This document shows positions 12,391 through 21,216 of a stretch of 64,000 bases of DNA, one piece after another. The stretch spans positions 62,001 through 126,000 of the forward strand of contig NZ_FMYZ01000007.1 in assembly GCF_900101625.1 (NCBI RefSeq), in the 5' to 3' direction. The number at the start of each line of letters is the position of its first letter. Positions within the stretch are counted from its first letter, which is position 1. The notes under the pieces were generated by a model. The model saw only the letters and a list, made by a program, of their open reading frames with translations, had not been told where the DNA came from and searched no databases. Position numbers and translations under genes: made by a program. The DNA comes from Cupriavidus sp. YR651 (GTDB taxonomy: Bacteria; Pseudomonadota; Gammaproteobacteria; Burkholderiales; Burkholderiaceae).

Positions 12391-12625
12391 GATGGCCGCT
12401 CCTTCGTGAAATGGGCGCCTGCCGCCTGCCGCCTCCCGGTTTCCCTTCACCGGCGGGCCGGCTGCCCGTTTATCGATGCCTGTCGAGTTGGCTCTTTCAG
12501 CATATCCGTACCGGCAGAACCCGCAAGGGGTGCGCGTGCGCCGGCACGTGAAACGGTTCTAGCAAGATGTTTGCCAGGCGACGCCTCGCCGCCTGGCCGG
12601 GGTACTGCAATCCGGGGGGCGGCGA

Positions 12626-13144
12626 TCAGCGTGACGGCTTGTCAGCGCAGTCCGTGGATGCCGGCGGGCATTTGTCCAGGATGTCCTGCACCAGCGCCTC
12701 GGGGGTACGGCGGATGTCCAGCACCAACGCGTCCCGCGGTTCCTCCAGCGTTTCGAACTGGCTCTGCAGCAGCGCCGGGTTGAAGAAATGGTCGGTGCGC
12801 GCCGACAGTCGGCCGCCGATCGTCGCCGCATCGCCCTTCATGAAGACGAAGGTCACGCCGCCGTCGGGAGGCGTCAGGCGGTCCCGGTAGGCCTGGCGCA
12901 GCGCCGAACAGGTGAACACATGGGTCCGGCCCTCGGCACGGGCGGCGTCGATGGCCGCGCGCATGGCGGTCAGCCACGGCCAGCGATCCTCGTCAGTCAG
13001 GGGGATGCCGGCTTGCATCTTCGCCTTGTTGGCGTCGCTGTGGAAGGCATCGGCATCGTGGAAGCCGCACTGCAGGCGGCCGGCCAGCATCTCGCCCACC
13101 GTGCTCTTGCCGCTGCCGGAAACGCCCATCAGGATATAGATCAT
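12626..13144 (-). CDS. gntK: gluconokinase
   Basis: Gluconokinase phosphorylates gluconate to 6-phosphogluconate, feeding the Entner-Doudoroff pathway. The ATG at 13144 has GGAG upstream and gives 172 residues, the normal family length. The P-loop MGVSGSGKST lies at residues ~6-15. The family motifs FHDADAFHSDANKAKM and CSALRQAYRDRL, and the NPALLQSQFETLEEP lid region, are present. It follows edd on the same strand, separated by 146 bp containing a strong hairpin. Both genes are probably under the HexR-like repressor encoded divergently. Confidence 0.95.
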   Translation of the reverse strand: MIYILMGVSGSGKSTVGEMLAGRLQCGFHDADAFHSDANKAKMQAGIPLTDEDRWPWLTAMRAAIDAARAEGRTHVFTCSALRQAYRDRLTPPDGGVTFVFMKGDAATIGGRLSARTDHFFNPALLQSQFETLEEPRDALVLDIRRTPEALVQDILDKCPPASTDCADKPSR

Positions 13145-13225
13145 GTCTGCTCCGTCGATCATGGTCGGATGGTGGTGCCATCCTTGTCGGTAGCCTTCGA
13201 GCGCACGGAAAGTGGCGCGAAGGTG

Positions 13226-13254
13226 CCCTTGGGGCAACATCCGCGCCCCAAGGG
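13226..13254 (-). promoter_or_regulatory. intercistronic hairpin between edd and gntK
   Basis: CCCTTGGGGC and GCCCCAAGGG form a perfect 10-bp stem around a 9-nt loop, just beyond the edd stop. It lacks a T tract, so partial termination or protection of the edd mRNA end are both possible. Confidence 0.5.
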
Positions 13255-13290
13255 AATACGAGAAATCGGAAAACGGGACTGAGCGCCCGG

Positions 13291-15180
13291 CTATTGTGCG
13301 ACTTGTCCTGCTGTTTGGACAGCGGGCACTGCAGCATCGGCCTCGGACAGGTCCATGGCGCTGCCGCCCTCCTCCGCGACGCGGGCATGGCGCCGGAACA
13401 GGCCGAACAGCCCGCGGCCCATGCTGAAGCGCGAGAAGTCATCGACCGGCGCCGCGACCGGTGTGCGCGCGGCAAACTCGGCCTGTGCCGCCGCATCGCC
13501 AAGCCATTCCAGCGTGCCTGCGACGGCATCCACGCGGATCAAGTCGCCATCGCGCACCCGCGCGAGCGGGCCGCCGGCCAGCGCTTCGGGGCCGACGTGG
13601 ATCACGGCCGGCACCTTGCCGGACGCGCCCGACATACGGCCATCGGTCACCAGCGCCACCTTGTGGCCGGCGTCCTGGAGCGCGCCCAGCGCGGGCGTCA
13701 GGCGGTGCAGCTCCGGCATGCCATTGGCATTCGGCCCCTGGAAGCGCACTACCGCAATGACGTCGCGATCCAGCTCGCCGCCCTCAAAGGCCGCCTGCAG
13801 CGCTTCCTGCGAATCGAAGACGCGAGCCGGAGCTTCCACCACGCGGTGTTCGTCCGCCACGGCCGAAACCTTGATCACGCCGCGCCCGAGATTGCCGGCC
13901 ATCAGCCGCAGGCCGCCTTCCGCCGAGAACGGTGCGGATGCCGGGGCCAGCACGGCGGTATCGCCACTCGTGGTCGGGCCGTCGCGCCAGCGCAGGGCGC
14001 CGTCGGTCATCACCGGCTCCTCCGTGTAGCGCGCCAGGCCCGGACCGGCGACCGTCTGCACATCCTCGTGCAGCAGGCCGGCCTCAAGCAATTGGCCGAT
14101 GACGTAGGCCACGCCGCCGGCGGCGTGGAAGTGGTTCACGTCAGCCGAGCCATTCGGGTAGACGCGCGCCAGCAACGGCGTCACGGCGGACAGGCGGTCG
14201 AAATCATTCCAGTCGATGACGATGCCAGCCGAGCGTGCCATGGCCACCAGGTGGATCGTGTGGTTGGTGGAACCGCCCGTGGAGAGCAGGCCGACCATCG
14301 CGTTGACGACGGCGCGTTCGTCGACGATCCTGGCGAGCGGCGTGTACTCCTTGCCACGTGCGATCAGCGCCAGCGCACGCTGAGCTGCCGCCACCGTCAG
14401 CGCATCGCGCAGGCCGCTGTCCGGATGCACGAAAGCCGAGCCCGGCAGGTGCAGGCCCATGATTTCCATCAGGAACTGGTTGCTGTTGGCGGTGCCGTAG
14501 AACGTGCAGGTGCCAGCACCGTGATAGGCGGCGCACTCGGCTTCCAGCAGCGCGTCCCGGCCCACCTGGCCCGTGGCATAGAGCTGGCGCACGCGCGCCT
14601 TTTCCTTGTTCGACAGGCCCGAAGCCATCGGGCCGGCCGGCACGAACACGATCGGCAGATGCCCGAACTGCAGCGCGCCCATCAGCAGGCCCGGCACGAT
14701 CTTGTCGCAGACGCCAAGCATCAGGGCTGCGTCGAACGTGTTGTGCGACAGCGCAACCGCGGTGCCCATGGCGATGGCGTCGCGCGAAAACAGCGACAAC
14801 TCCATGCCCGCATTGCCCTGCGTGATGCCATCGCACATTGCCGGCACGCCGCCCGCCACCTGCGCCACGCCACCCACCGCACGCGCGGCCTCGCGGATCA
14901 CGGCAGGGTAACGCTCGTACGGCTGGTGCGCCGACAGCATGTCGTTGTAGGCGGTGACGATGCCGAGGTTCGGGGCATGCTCGACGCGCAGCTTGAGCTT
15001 GTCGTCGGCGGGCAGCGCGGCGTATCCGTGTGCCAGGTTGGCACAGGACATCCCGCGCAGCGGCCCGAGTTCCTGCTGCGCCCGCTCGCACCGGGCGAGA
15101 TAGGCGGCGCGGCTGGCACGGCTGCGTTCGATGATGCGTTGCGTAACGGCAGATACCTCGGCGTGAACGGCTTGGGACAT
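13291..15180 (-). CDS. edd: phosphogluconate dehydratase
   Basis: Edd dehydrates 6-phosphogluconate to 2-keto-3-deoxy-6-phosphogluconate, the first committed step of the Entner-Doudoroff pathway. The protein has 629 residues, slightly above the ~605 usual, from the ATG at 15180. It shows the IlvD/Edd family pattern: [35 protein letters not shown] and [14 protein letters not shown]. The cysteines in MCDG and GVCDK, and one near GAGTC, are candidate [4Fe-4S] ligands. [12 protein letters not shown] lies in the C-terminal part. It is divergent from the HexR-like gene. A TATAAT box overlaps a palindromic operator at 15232-15252, about 50 bp before the start. The aldolase gene eda is not in the window. 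Confidence 0.96.
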   Translation of the reverse strand: MSQAVHAEVSAVTQRIIERSRASRAAYLARCERAQQELGPLRGMSCANLAHGYAALPADDKLKLRVEHAPNLGIVTAYNDMLSAHQPYERYPAVIREAARAVGGVAQVAGGVPAMCDGITQGNAGMELSLFSRDAIAMGTAVALSHNTFDAALMLGVCDKIVPGLLMGALQFGHLPIVFVPAGPMASGLSNKEKARVRQLYATGQVGRDALLEAECAAYHGAGTCTFYGTANSNQFLMEIMGLHLPGSAFVHPDSGLRDALTVAAAQRALALIARGKEYTPLARIVDERAVVNAMVGLLSTGGSTNHTIHLVAMARSAGIVIDWNDFDRLSAVTPLLARVYPNGSADVNHFHAAGGVAYVIGQLLEAGLLHEDVQTVAGPGLARYTEEPVMTDGALRWRDGPTTSGDTAVLAPASAPFSAEGGLRLMAGNLGRGVIKVSAVADEHRVVEAPARVFDSQEALQAAFEGGELDRDVIAVVRFQGPNANGMPELHRLTPALGALQDAGHKVALVTDGRMSGASGKVPAVIHVGPEALAGGPLARVRDGDLIRVDAVAGTLEWLGDAAAQAEFAARTPVAAPVDDFSRFSMGRGLFGLFRRHARVAEEGGSAMDLSEADAAVPAVQTAGQVAQ

Positions 15181-15231
15181 GGCGGCTATGTTCCTGGTGG
15201 GGCGCCGGGCGGCAAGAACAGCCACCCGATC

Positions 15232-15252
15232 TGTAGATTTTCTACATTATAT
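15232..15252 (-). promoter_or_regulatory. edd promoter -10 box overlapping a HexR-like operator
   Basis: TGTAGATTTTCTACA (15232-15246) is a perfect TGTAGA-N3-TCTACA palindrome. On the minus strand it shares its first T with a perfect TATAAT (15247-15252, minus-strand reading), so a bound repressor would cover the start site of edd transcription. The same palindrome design recurs at 15372. Confidence 0.75.
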
Positions 15253-15371
15253 CCACGGCCCAAGCGACGTCGGAAGTTCGTTTCCCCGAAAATATGACGT
15301 AGCGCCCGCAAATTCGGGAAAGCCCTAGGTATCCCAACCCACCAAACCGCCTCAGATCAAATGACGTTCTG

Positions 15372-15386
15372 TGTAGAATCTCTACA
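15372..15386 (+). promoter_or_regulatory. HexR-like operator upstream of the hexR-like gene
   Basis: TGTAGAATCTCTACA is a second perfect TGTAGA-N3-TCTACA palindrome, 68 bp before the regulator's ATG. A TAGAAT -10-like hexamer (15374-15379) lies inside it. This fits autorepression. Confidence 0.75.
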
Positions 15387-15453
15387 TTTTCAGAACCCCG
15401 GTCATGGCCGCATACGATGGCCAGCCCAGCCCGACACCCTGCACGACCCGACC

Positions 15454-16536
15454 ATGCGCGACCGAATTCTTGCCGTCTATGACACGCTCCGCCCCTCCGA
15501 ACGTCGCCTTGCCGACTACGTCGCCCGGCACGGCGCCAGCGTGATCCGTCTTTCGATGCCGGAACTGGCGGAGCGCGCCGGCGTCTCGCAACCGACCATC
15601 GCGCGCTTCTGCGCGGCGCTCGGCTATGACGGCTTCAAGGAGTTCAAGCTTCAGTTTGCCCAGAACGTCGGTGGCGGCACGCCATTCGTGCATCAGGATG
15701 TGAAGGCAGACGACCGCCCCGCCGACATCGCCGGCAAGGTCTTCGACCGCACCATCGCCACGTTGATGAGCGTCCGCAACGCGCTGTCCGCAGACCAGAT
15801 CGAGCACGGCATCCGGCTGCTGGCCAGCGCGCGCCGCATCGAGTTCTACGGCTGCGGCAATTCCGGCATCGTCGCGCTGGACATCCAGCACAAGTTCTTC
15901 CGCCTCGGCATTCCCACCACGGCCTATTCCGATTCGCACGTCTTCAGCATGTCCGCCGCGCTGTTGCGGCCGGGCGACGTGGCCGTGCTGGTCTCCAACA
16001 GCGGCCGCACTTGGGACATGCTGACTGCCGCCACGCTCGCCCGCGCCAGCGGCGCCAGTGTGCTGGCGCTCACGCACAGCGGATCTCCGCTGGCCCGTCT
16101 GGCCGACGTCTGTGTGTTCTCCGACGTGGAAGAAGACAGCGAGGTCTACACGCCGATGACCTCGCGTATCTGCCACCTGGTGCTCGGCGACGTTCTGGCG
16201 GCCGGCGTGGCGCTCGAACGCGCGGACGCGGTGGCCGCCGGACTGCAACGCGCCAAGGCGCATCTGCGCGAGCGCCGTATTGCCGGCGCGGAACCGGCCC
16301 AACTCGCACCGCAGGAGGCCGCCGGCGTTGCGGCAAGCACTGCGCGGGATTCCGCTTCAACCGACGCAGCTACCACCGCGTCGACCACCGCATCCGTGCC
16401 GGCCCGAACCGGCCGTGCCGCCGCCGCTCCCGGCAAGGCGATCAGGACCGCTGACGCCCGCAGTCGCACAGCTAGCACCAGCGCCATGGGAGCCAGCCCC
16501 GCCCCGCGCCGCACGCGCAAGCAGACGACGCGCTGA
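15454..16536 (+). CDS. hexR: MurR/RpiR family regulator, HexR-like
   Basis: This DNA-binding repressor has 360 residues from the ATG at 15454 (MRDRILAVYDTLRPSERRL). An N-terminal RpiR-type helix-turn-helix (~residues 1-75, with SMPELAERAGVSQPTIARF) is followed by a SIS sugar-phosphate-binding domain (~115-250, with GCGNSGIVALDIQHKF and LVSNSGRTWD). HexR represses edd and related central-carbon genes and is released by 2-keto-3-deoxy-6-phosphogluconate. Divergence from edd and the two operators support that identity. Unusually, the last ~75 residues form a low-complexity Ala/Thr/Arg-rich tail not expected in the ~285-residue family. The gene symbol rests on context. Confidence 0.85.
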   Translation: MRDRILAVYDTLRPSERRLADYVARHGASVIRLSMPELAERAGVSQPTIARFCAALGYDGFKEFKLQFAQNVGGGTPFVHQDVKADDRPADIAGKVFDRTIATLMSVRNALSADQIEHGIRLLASARRIEFYGCGNSGIVALDIQHKFFRLGIPTTAYSDSHVFSMSAALLRPGDVAVLVSNSGRTWDMLTAATLARASGASVLALTHSGSPLARLADVCVFSDVEEDSEVYTPMTSRICHLVLGDVLAAGVALERADAVAAGLQRAKAHLRERRIAGAEPAQLAPQEAAGVAASTARDSASTDAATTASTTASVPARTGRAAAAPGKAIRTADARSRTASTSAMGASPAPRRTRKQTTR

Positions 16537-16591
16537 TCCCGGGCTCCGCCCGAGCCATCCCGCTGGCCGCCGCGCGCGTCTGGCGGCGCCC

Positions 16592-19438
16592 CTAGCGCGG
16601 CGCCGGGGGCGCATCGCGCCAGTACCGGCGCACCTGCTGCCGGTACGTCGACACGACATGGTGCCCGCCACGCGTGACAACCGTGACCGCACCAGTCTCG
16701 TCCGCCCGGAACCGGGCGATGCCTGCCCGTTCGTACCGCTTCCACACGTCATCGCGCGGATGGCGATACCGGTTCGCGTATCCCAGCTGGAACACTGCCG
16801 CTTGCGGCCGCACGGCACGCAGGAACGCCGCTCCCGACGACGTGCCACTGCCGTGATGCGGCACCAGCAGAATGTCCGCACGGAGCTGATGCGGTGGCAC
16901 GCGGGCGACCAGCGCGCGCTCCTCGCGTTCACCGATGTCGCCGGTCAGCAGCATGCTGCGATGTGCCGTGGCCACGCGCAGCACGCAGCTGCGAGCGTTG
17001 CTGGCCAGCCGCCCATTGGCAAGATCGGCTTCTGACGGATGCAAGATGGCAAAGCTCACACCGTCCCAGACCCATTCCCCGCCAGCCATGCATGGCTTCC
17101 AGCTTTCACCCCTTTTACCCCTTTCGCCCCTTTTTCCAGCCACGTTCGCCAGTAACGGATGCGCAAGCGGCGCCCCGGTCAGACGGGCACCTACCGGCAC
17201 CATGGCCAGCAGATCGCGCACGCCACCGGCGTGATCGGCGTCCTCATGGCTGACCATCAGCAGGTCAAGCCGCCGGACGCCAGCCGCCCGCAGGAACGGC
17301 ACGATGACCTGCCCACCCGCGCTCGTGCCTGATGCATACGCTGGCCCGGCGTCATACAGCAGCGCGTGGGAGCGCGTTTCCACAAGCACGGCCGTGCCCT
17401 GCCCCACGTCGAGCGCGGTCACACGGAATTCCCCCGGTGCCACGGGGTCGCGCCCGGCCACGAGCATTGGCAACATCAGCAGCACCCCTTGCCAGCGTGG
17501 CGGCAAGTGTGCGCGCCACGGCGGCGCCGATCCGGAGGTCGATCCGGAGGTCGATCCGGAGGTCGATCCGGAGGTCGATCCAGATGTCGATCCACAGGTC
17601 ACCCTCGCAAGCAAGCCAACAGCCGATCTGATTACCGATCTGAAAGCCAATCTAGGCGCCGATCTGAGGGTTGATCTGAAAGCCGATCTGGATGCCAGTC
17701 TGGTGGCAAATCTTGCAACCAGCCCGGACACCAACCCGGTCGTCGATGGCACCTTCGCTCCCCCTTGAGCGCTCACACCTGGGGTCGCCCGCGGCGCCAG
17801 CACGACCACCACACCCGACAACGCCAGCGCCAAGGCAACCGGGCCGGGGTGCGCCGCTTCCCACACCGCCCACGTGGGCGTTGCCAGCCATGCGAGAGCC
17901 GCCACCAGCCACGCCATCAACTCATGCGCGACCGCCAGCAATGGCGTCGCCCACGCCAGCGGCAGCACCGCCCCCACAAGCGCCATCGGCGTGACCAGCA
18001 GGCTGACCACCGGGATCGCCATCGCATTGGCAATACACGACACCACGGAAACCTGCCCAAACAACAGCAACGTCAGTGGCACCAGTCCGATCGTCACAGC
18101 CCATTGCGTGCGCGCGGCCTCCACCAGCAGCGCGCGTCCCCGTGCCTGCCAGCCCTCAGGGGGCGGCGCCCGCTCACGTCGGGCCGCCAGGAAGATCACC
18201 GCCACGGCACCGAACGACAGCCAGAACCCTGGTGACATCACCGCCCACGGGTCGATCGCCACAGCGATGCCCGCCGCCCACGCGAGCACAACCGAGGCCG
18301 GCGGCGCACGACCAACCCAAAGCGCCAGCGCGGCGACGGCCAGCATCGTTACCGTGCGTAGCGCCGGAACCTGCATGCCGGCAATCAGCCCGTACCCGAG
18401 CGCTGCCAGCACCGCCGCAACCAATGCCGCCTGTTGGGCGGGCCAGATCAGCGGCAGTGGCCGCCCCAAGTACCGCCCGAGGCCGAGTGAGTGCGCCCAC
18501 AAACGATGCGCCAACGCCCCCAACGCACCTGAGATCATCGTGATGTGCAGCCCGGAGATGCTGACCAGATGCGCAATCCCCGTACGTCGGAAAACCTCCC
18601 AGTCGGCCTGTGCGATGCCGTGCTGATCGCCGACCACCAGCGCCACCAGGACCGCGCCAAATCGCGCCTCGTCCGGCAGCGCCGCACGAAGATGGTCGCG
18701 CAGCCGGGCACGCCATGCGTCGATGCGAATCGCCAATGGCATCGGCGCCTGCATGGACGGTGTCGTCTCCAAGATGGGCACCGCATGGCGGACGTGTCCT
18801 GTCGCGCCCACCCCGGCCGCCAGTAGCCAGTATGCATAGTCAAACCCGTGCGGATTGGCCAGTCCGCGCGGCCGGCGCAGCCGCACGGTCAGTCGGTAGC
18901 GCTGTCCCGGCTGCAGCGCTTCGGGCGGCTCGCGCCAACTCAGGAGCAAACGCTCCGGCAAGCCCACCGGTTCCTCGCCGTCCGGTCCCACCGTACCTAC
19001 CGCCGCACCTGACGCCGTACCTGATGCCGTATGTGCGGCTCTACCTGATTGATTGCCCCCCGTAGGCATGAAAAGAAATCGCGCGCCATGCTCGGCCATA
19101 TCCGGCAGCCCCGCCACGACGCCCTCGACCGAAATATCCCGTTCCGCCAGCGCGGCATGGAGCCAATCCCCAAGTCGGGCTTCCGCACGCCACGCACCCC
19201 ACCCGAATCCGGCCGCCATCGCCATGACCACCACCGCCGCCCGCATATCCCATGGCGTCAATGCCGGGCCGCACCCACCCCGTGGCCCCACCCTCCGCCA
19301 ACGCGCTGCCCACCACACACCCGCCCCGCCCATTACGCTCGCCCACGACCACCACGCCGGCAATGCGGCCTGCTGCTGGAGCAGCCAGCATCCCGCCGCG
19401 AAAGCCAGCAGCACAGCACGCATCGCACCTCCCGGCAC
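16592..19438 (-). CDS. comEC: ComEC/Rec2 DNA-uptake channel protein
   Basis: ComEC is the inner-membrane channel that carries single-stranded DNA into the cytoplasm during natural transformation. The protein has 948 residues, longer than the usual 750-850. In order it has an N-terminal hydrophobic/DUF4131 region, an OB-like part, a multi-pass competence domain (FRRTGIAHLVSISGLHITM) and a C-terminal metallo-beta-lactamase-like domain with SHEDADHAGG and PHHGSGTSSG motifs. Between the membrane core and the lactamase domain lies an extra stretch of tetrapeptide repeats (xRSA-type then GSTS), coded by 12-bp tandem DNA repeats at 17529-17748. The start may be the ATG at 19438 or the one at 19423 (MRAVLLAFAAGCW). 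Confidence 0.93.
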   Translation of the reverse strand: MPGGAMRAVLLAFAAGCWLLQQQAALPAWWSWASVMGGAGVWWAARWRRVGPRGGCGPALTPWDMRAAVVVMAMAAGFGWGAWRAEARLGDWLHAALAERDISVEGVVAGLPDMAEHGARFLFMPTGGNQSGRAAHTASGTASGAAVGTVGPDGEEPVGLPERLLLSWREPPEALQPGQRYRLTVRLRRPRGLANPHGFDYAYWLLAAGVGATGHVRHAVPILETTPSMQAPMPLAIRIDAWRARLRDHLRAALPDEARFGAVLVALVVGDQHGIAQADWEVFRRTGIAHLVSISGLHITMISGALGALAHRLWAHSLGLGRYLGRPLPLIWPAQQAALVAAVLAALGYGLIAGMQVPALRTVTMLAVAALALWVGRAPPASVVLAWAAGIAVAIDPWAVMSPGFWLSFGAVAVIFLAARRERAPPPEGWQARGRALLVEAARTQWAVTIGLVPLTLLLFGQVSVVSCIANAMAIPVVSLLVTPMALVGAVLPLAWATPLLAVAHELMAWLVAALAWLATPTWAVWEAAHPGPVALALALSGVVVVLAPRATPGVSAQGGAKVPSTTGLVSGLVARFATRLASRSAFRSTLRSAPRLAFRSVIRSAVGLLARVTCGSTSGSTSGSTSGSTSGSTSGSAPPWRAHLPPRWQGVLLMLPMLVAGRDPVAPGEFRVTALDVGQGTAVLVETRSHALLYDAGPAYASGTSAGGQVIVPFLRAAGVRRLDLLMVSHEDADHAGGVRDLLAMVPVGARLTGAPLAHPLLANVAGKRGERGKRGESWKPCMAGGEWVWDGVSFAILHPSEADLANGRLASNARSCVLRVATAHRSMLLTGDIGEREERALVARVPPHQLRADILLVPHHGSGTSSGAAFLRAVRPQAAVFQLGYANRYRHPRDDVWKRYERAGIARFRADETGAVTVVTRGGHHVVSTYRQQVRRYWRDAPPAPR
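17529..17600 (+). repeat. 12-bp tandem repeat, six units, inside comEC
   Basis: Six head-to-tail 12-bp units of GATCCGGAGGTC are present: four perfect (17529-17576) and two degenerate (17577-17600). Read on the minus strand they encode GSTS tetrapeptides in the ComEC linker. Because the unit is a multiple of three, gain or loss of copies keeps the frame. Confidence 0.95.
17613..17748 (+). repeat. degenerate 12-bp repeat array inside comEC
   Basis: About ten more 12-bp units follow, each built around a GATCTG-like core (for example GCCGATCTGATT, GTTGATCTGAAA, GCCGATCTGGAT). They are more diverged than the preceding array. On the coding strand they give a tetrapeptide pattern such as TRLA, SRSA, FRST, LRSA, PRLA, FRSV, IRSA. 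Confidence 0.8.
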
Positions 19439-19547
19439 ACAACTCCGATGGCGTATTTGTACAGCGAAGGAATGGGGTCAAACGTGTCCGACGGATACGC
19501 TTGTGTGGCAGATGGTTAAATCGGCGACGGAGGTCTTGTGCCGCCGC

Positions 19548-20375
19548 TCAGCGCGGGGCCATGATGTCGGCAAACGTCGCCAGCCGCGGCAGCGCGGCCA
19601 CCGAATTGCGCCACATGATGTCGGCCAGCGCGCGCTCTGGCACGCCGCGCAGCTCGCCCAGCACGCGCGCAACACCCGCCACCTCGCCCGGCGTGTTGCG
19701 GGCCTTGTGCTGCTCGCCGAACTGGTCGTCGGATAGCCAGGCTGGCGCGATATCGGGCGCGTCGGTTTCCAGCACGAGGCTCTCGAGCGGCAAGTCCGTG
19801 GCCAGCCGGCGGATCTGTCGCGCGCGACTGAAGGTCAGGTTGCCGCCGAAGCCGAGCTTCATGCCGTGATCGACAAAGCGGCGCGCCTGCTCGTGGCTGC
19901 CGTTGAAGGCGTGCGCGATGCCTTGCCGGACACCCACCCGGCGCAGTTGCGCGTACACCTGGTCCTGCGACTTGCGAACGTGCAGCAATACCGGCAGGTC
20001 GAACTCGCGCGCGACCTTGAGTTGTTCGGCGTAAAGCCAGGTCTGGTGGGCGGCGTCCAGCCCCGGGACGAAGAAGTCGAGGCCAATCTCGCCGATGGCG
20101 ACAAAGCGTGGGTCGTCCATCGACATCGCCACCTGGCGCCGCAGCTCGTCCACGTCGGACTGCCCCGCACCCGGCGAGCAGAGCGGGTGGATGCCGAGCG
20201 CATAGACGCAATGCGAGCCGTTGCCGGCCAGCGCGCGCACGGCGTCGAAGTTGGAAACCGCCACGGCGGGCAGCACGATGCCGGACACCCCTGCTTCGAG
20301 GGCGGCCGCCGTCACGCGGTCGCGGTCGTCATCGAATTCGCTGGCGTCAAGATGGCAATGCGTGTCGATCCACAT
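19548..20375 (-). CDS. TatD family metal-dependent hydrolase
   Basis: The protein has 275 residues. It begins MWIDTHCHLDASEFDDD with the THCHLD metal-binding motif, then has AIGEIGLDF, PVLLHVRKSQ (a His ligand), HAFNGS and LVLETDAPD with the catalytic aspartate, all in TIM-barrel order. TatD proteins are divalent-metal nucleases, with 3'-5' DNA/RNA exonuclease and AP endonuclease activity reported in E. coli TatD. This one is closest in pattern to the YcfH type. It lies between comEC and lolD on the same strand. Confidence 0.93.
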   Translation of the reverse strand: MWIDTHCHLDASEFDDDRDRVTAAALEAGVSGIVLPAVAVSNFDAVRALAGNGSHCVYALGIHPLCSPGAGQSDVDELRRQVAMSMDDPRFVAIGEIGLDFFVPGLDAAHQTWLYAEQLKVAREFDLPVLLHVRKSQDQVYAQLRRVGVRQGIAHAFNGSHEQARRFVDHGMKLGFGGNLTFSRARQIRRLATDLPLESLVLETDAPDIAPAWLSDDQFGEQHKARNTPGEVAGVARVLGELRGVPERALADIMWRNSVAALPRLATFADIMAPR

Positions 20376-20469
20376 GGCGGGGGCGTGGCCGGTGAGGTGA
20401 CGGAAAAATGGTCAGGAAAACTAGCGGGATAAGTCGTAACGGGAAAAGTGGCCGATCAAGGCAAACCGG

Positions 20470-21216
20470 TCAGCGCTCGCGATGCAGGTGCCCGTCGCGC
20501 AGGCGCAGAACGCGGTCGCATCGCCCAGCCAGATCCTGGTCGTGGGTGACGATGACGAAGCTCGTGCCAAGCGTCTGCGACAGTTCCAGCATCAGGTCAT
20601 ACACGCCGCCCGCAGTGTGGTCGTCGAGGTTGCCGGTCGGCTCGTCAGCCAGCACGCAGGCCGGCTGGCCAACCAGCGCACGCGCGACGGCCACGCGCTG
20701 CCGCTCGCCGCCGGACAGCTCGCCGGGCCGGTGTTTCGCGCGGCCACCGAGACCCACGCGGTCGAGCATGGCCTGCGCGGCGGCGCGCGCCTCATGCTCC
20801 TTCAGGCCGCGGATACGCATCGGCATGGCTACGTTATCGAGCGCGGTGAACTCCGGCAGCAGGTGATGGAACTGGTACACAAAGCCCAGCGCGCGGTTGC
20901 GGACGATATTGCGTTCACTTTCGCGCAGCGCCGTGAACGGCTTGCCGAGGAGCGCCACCCGACCGGCGTCCGGGTTGTCGAGCCCGCCCAGTACGTGGAG
21001 CAACGTGGACTTGCCCGAGCCGGACGCGCCGACGATGGCGACCTTCTCGCCTGCGTCCACGCGCACGTCGACGCCGCGCAGCACCTCGACGTCGAGCCCG
21101 CCCTGATGGAAGCGCTTGGTCAGGCCTTCGGCCACCAGCACCGGGGTACCGGACTGCACCTTCAATCCGGGCACGCCCGGCACCGTGGTTTCCTGGAGCA
21201 GCGTGGTCTCACTCAT
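20470..21216 (-). CDS. lolD: lipoprotein-releasing ABC transporter ATPase
   Basis: LolD powers the LolCDE complex that extracts outer-membrane lipoproteins from the inner membrane and hands them to LolA. The protein has 248 residues. It shows Walker [13 protein letters not shown], the Q-loop region [12 protein letters not shown], signature LSGGERQR and Walker [12 protein letters not shown] followed by the H-loop IVTHD. The [18 protein letters not shown] segment is typical of LolD. Its start overlaps the lolC stop by 8 bp, showing translational coupling. Confidence 0.96.
   Translation of the reverse strand: MSETTLLQETTVPGVPGLKVQSGTPVLVAEGLTKRFHQGGLDVEVLRGVDVRVDAGEKVAIVGASGSGKSTLLHVLGGLDNPDAGRVALLGKPFTALRESERNIVRNRALGFVYQFHHLLPEFTALDNVAMPMRIRGLKEHEARAAAQAMLDRVGLGGRAKHRPGELSGGERQRVAVARALVGQPACVLADEPTGNLDDHTAGGVYDLMLELSQTLGTSFVIVTHDQDLAGRCDRVLRLRDGHLHRER

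Noticed and set aside
12574..12595. Hairpin CCAGGCG/CGCCTGG downstream of gntK as a terminator
   Set aside because: The stem is only 7 bp and no T tract follows on either strand.
17529..17748. A CRISPR-like array
   Set aside because: The repeats are contiguous 12-bp units with no spacers, lie inside comEC and stay in frame.
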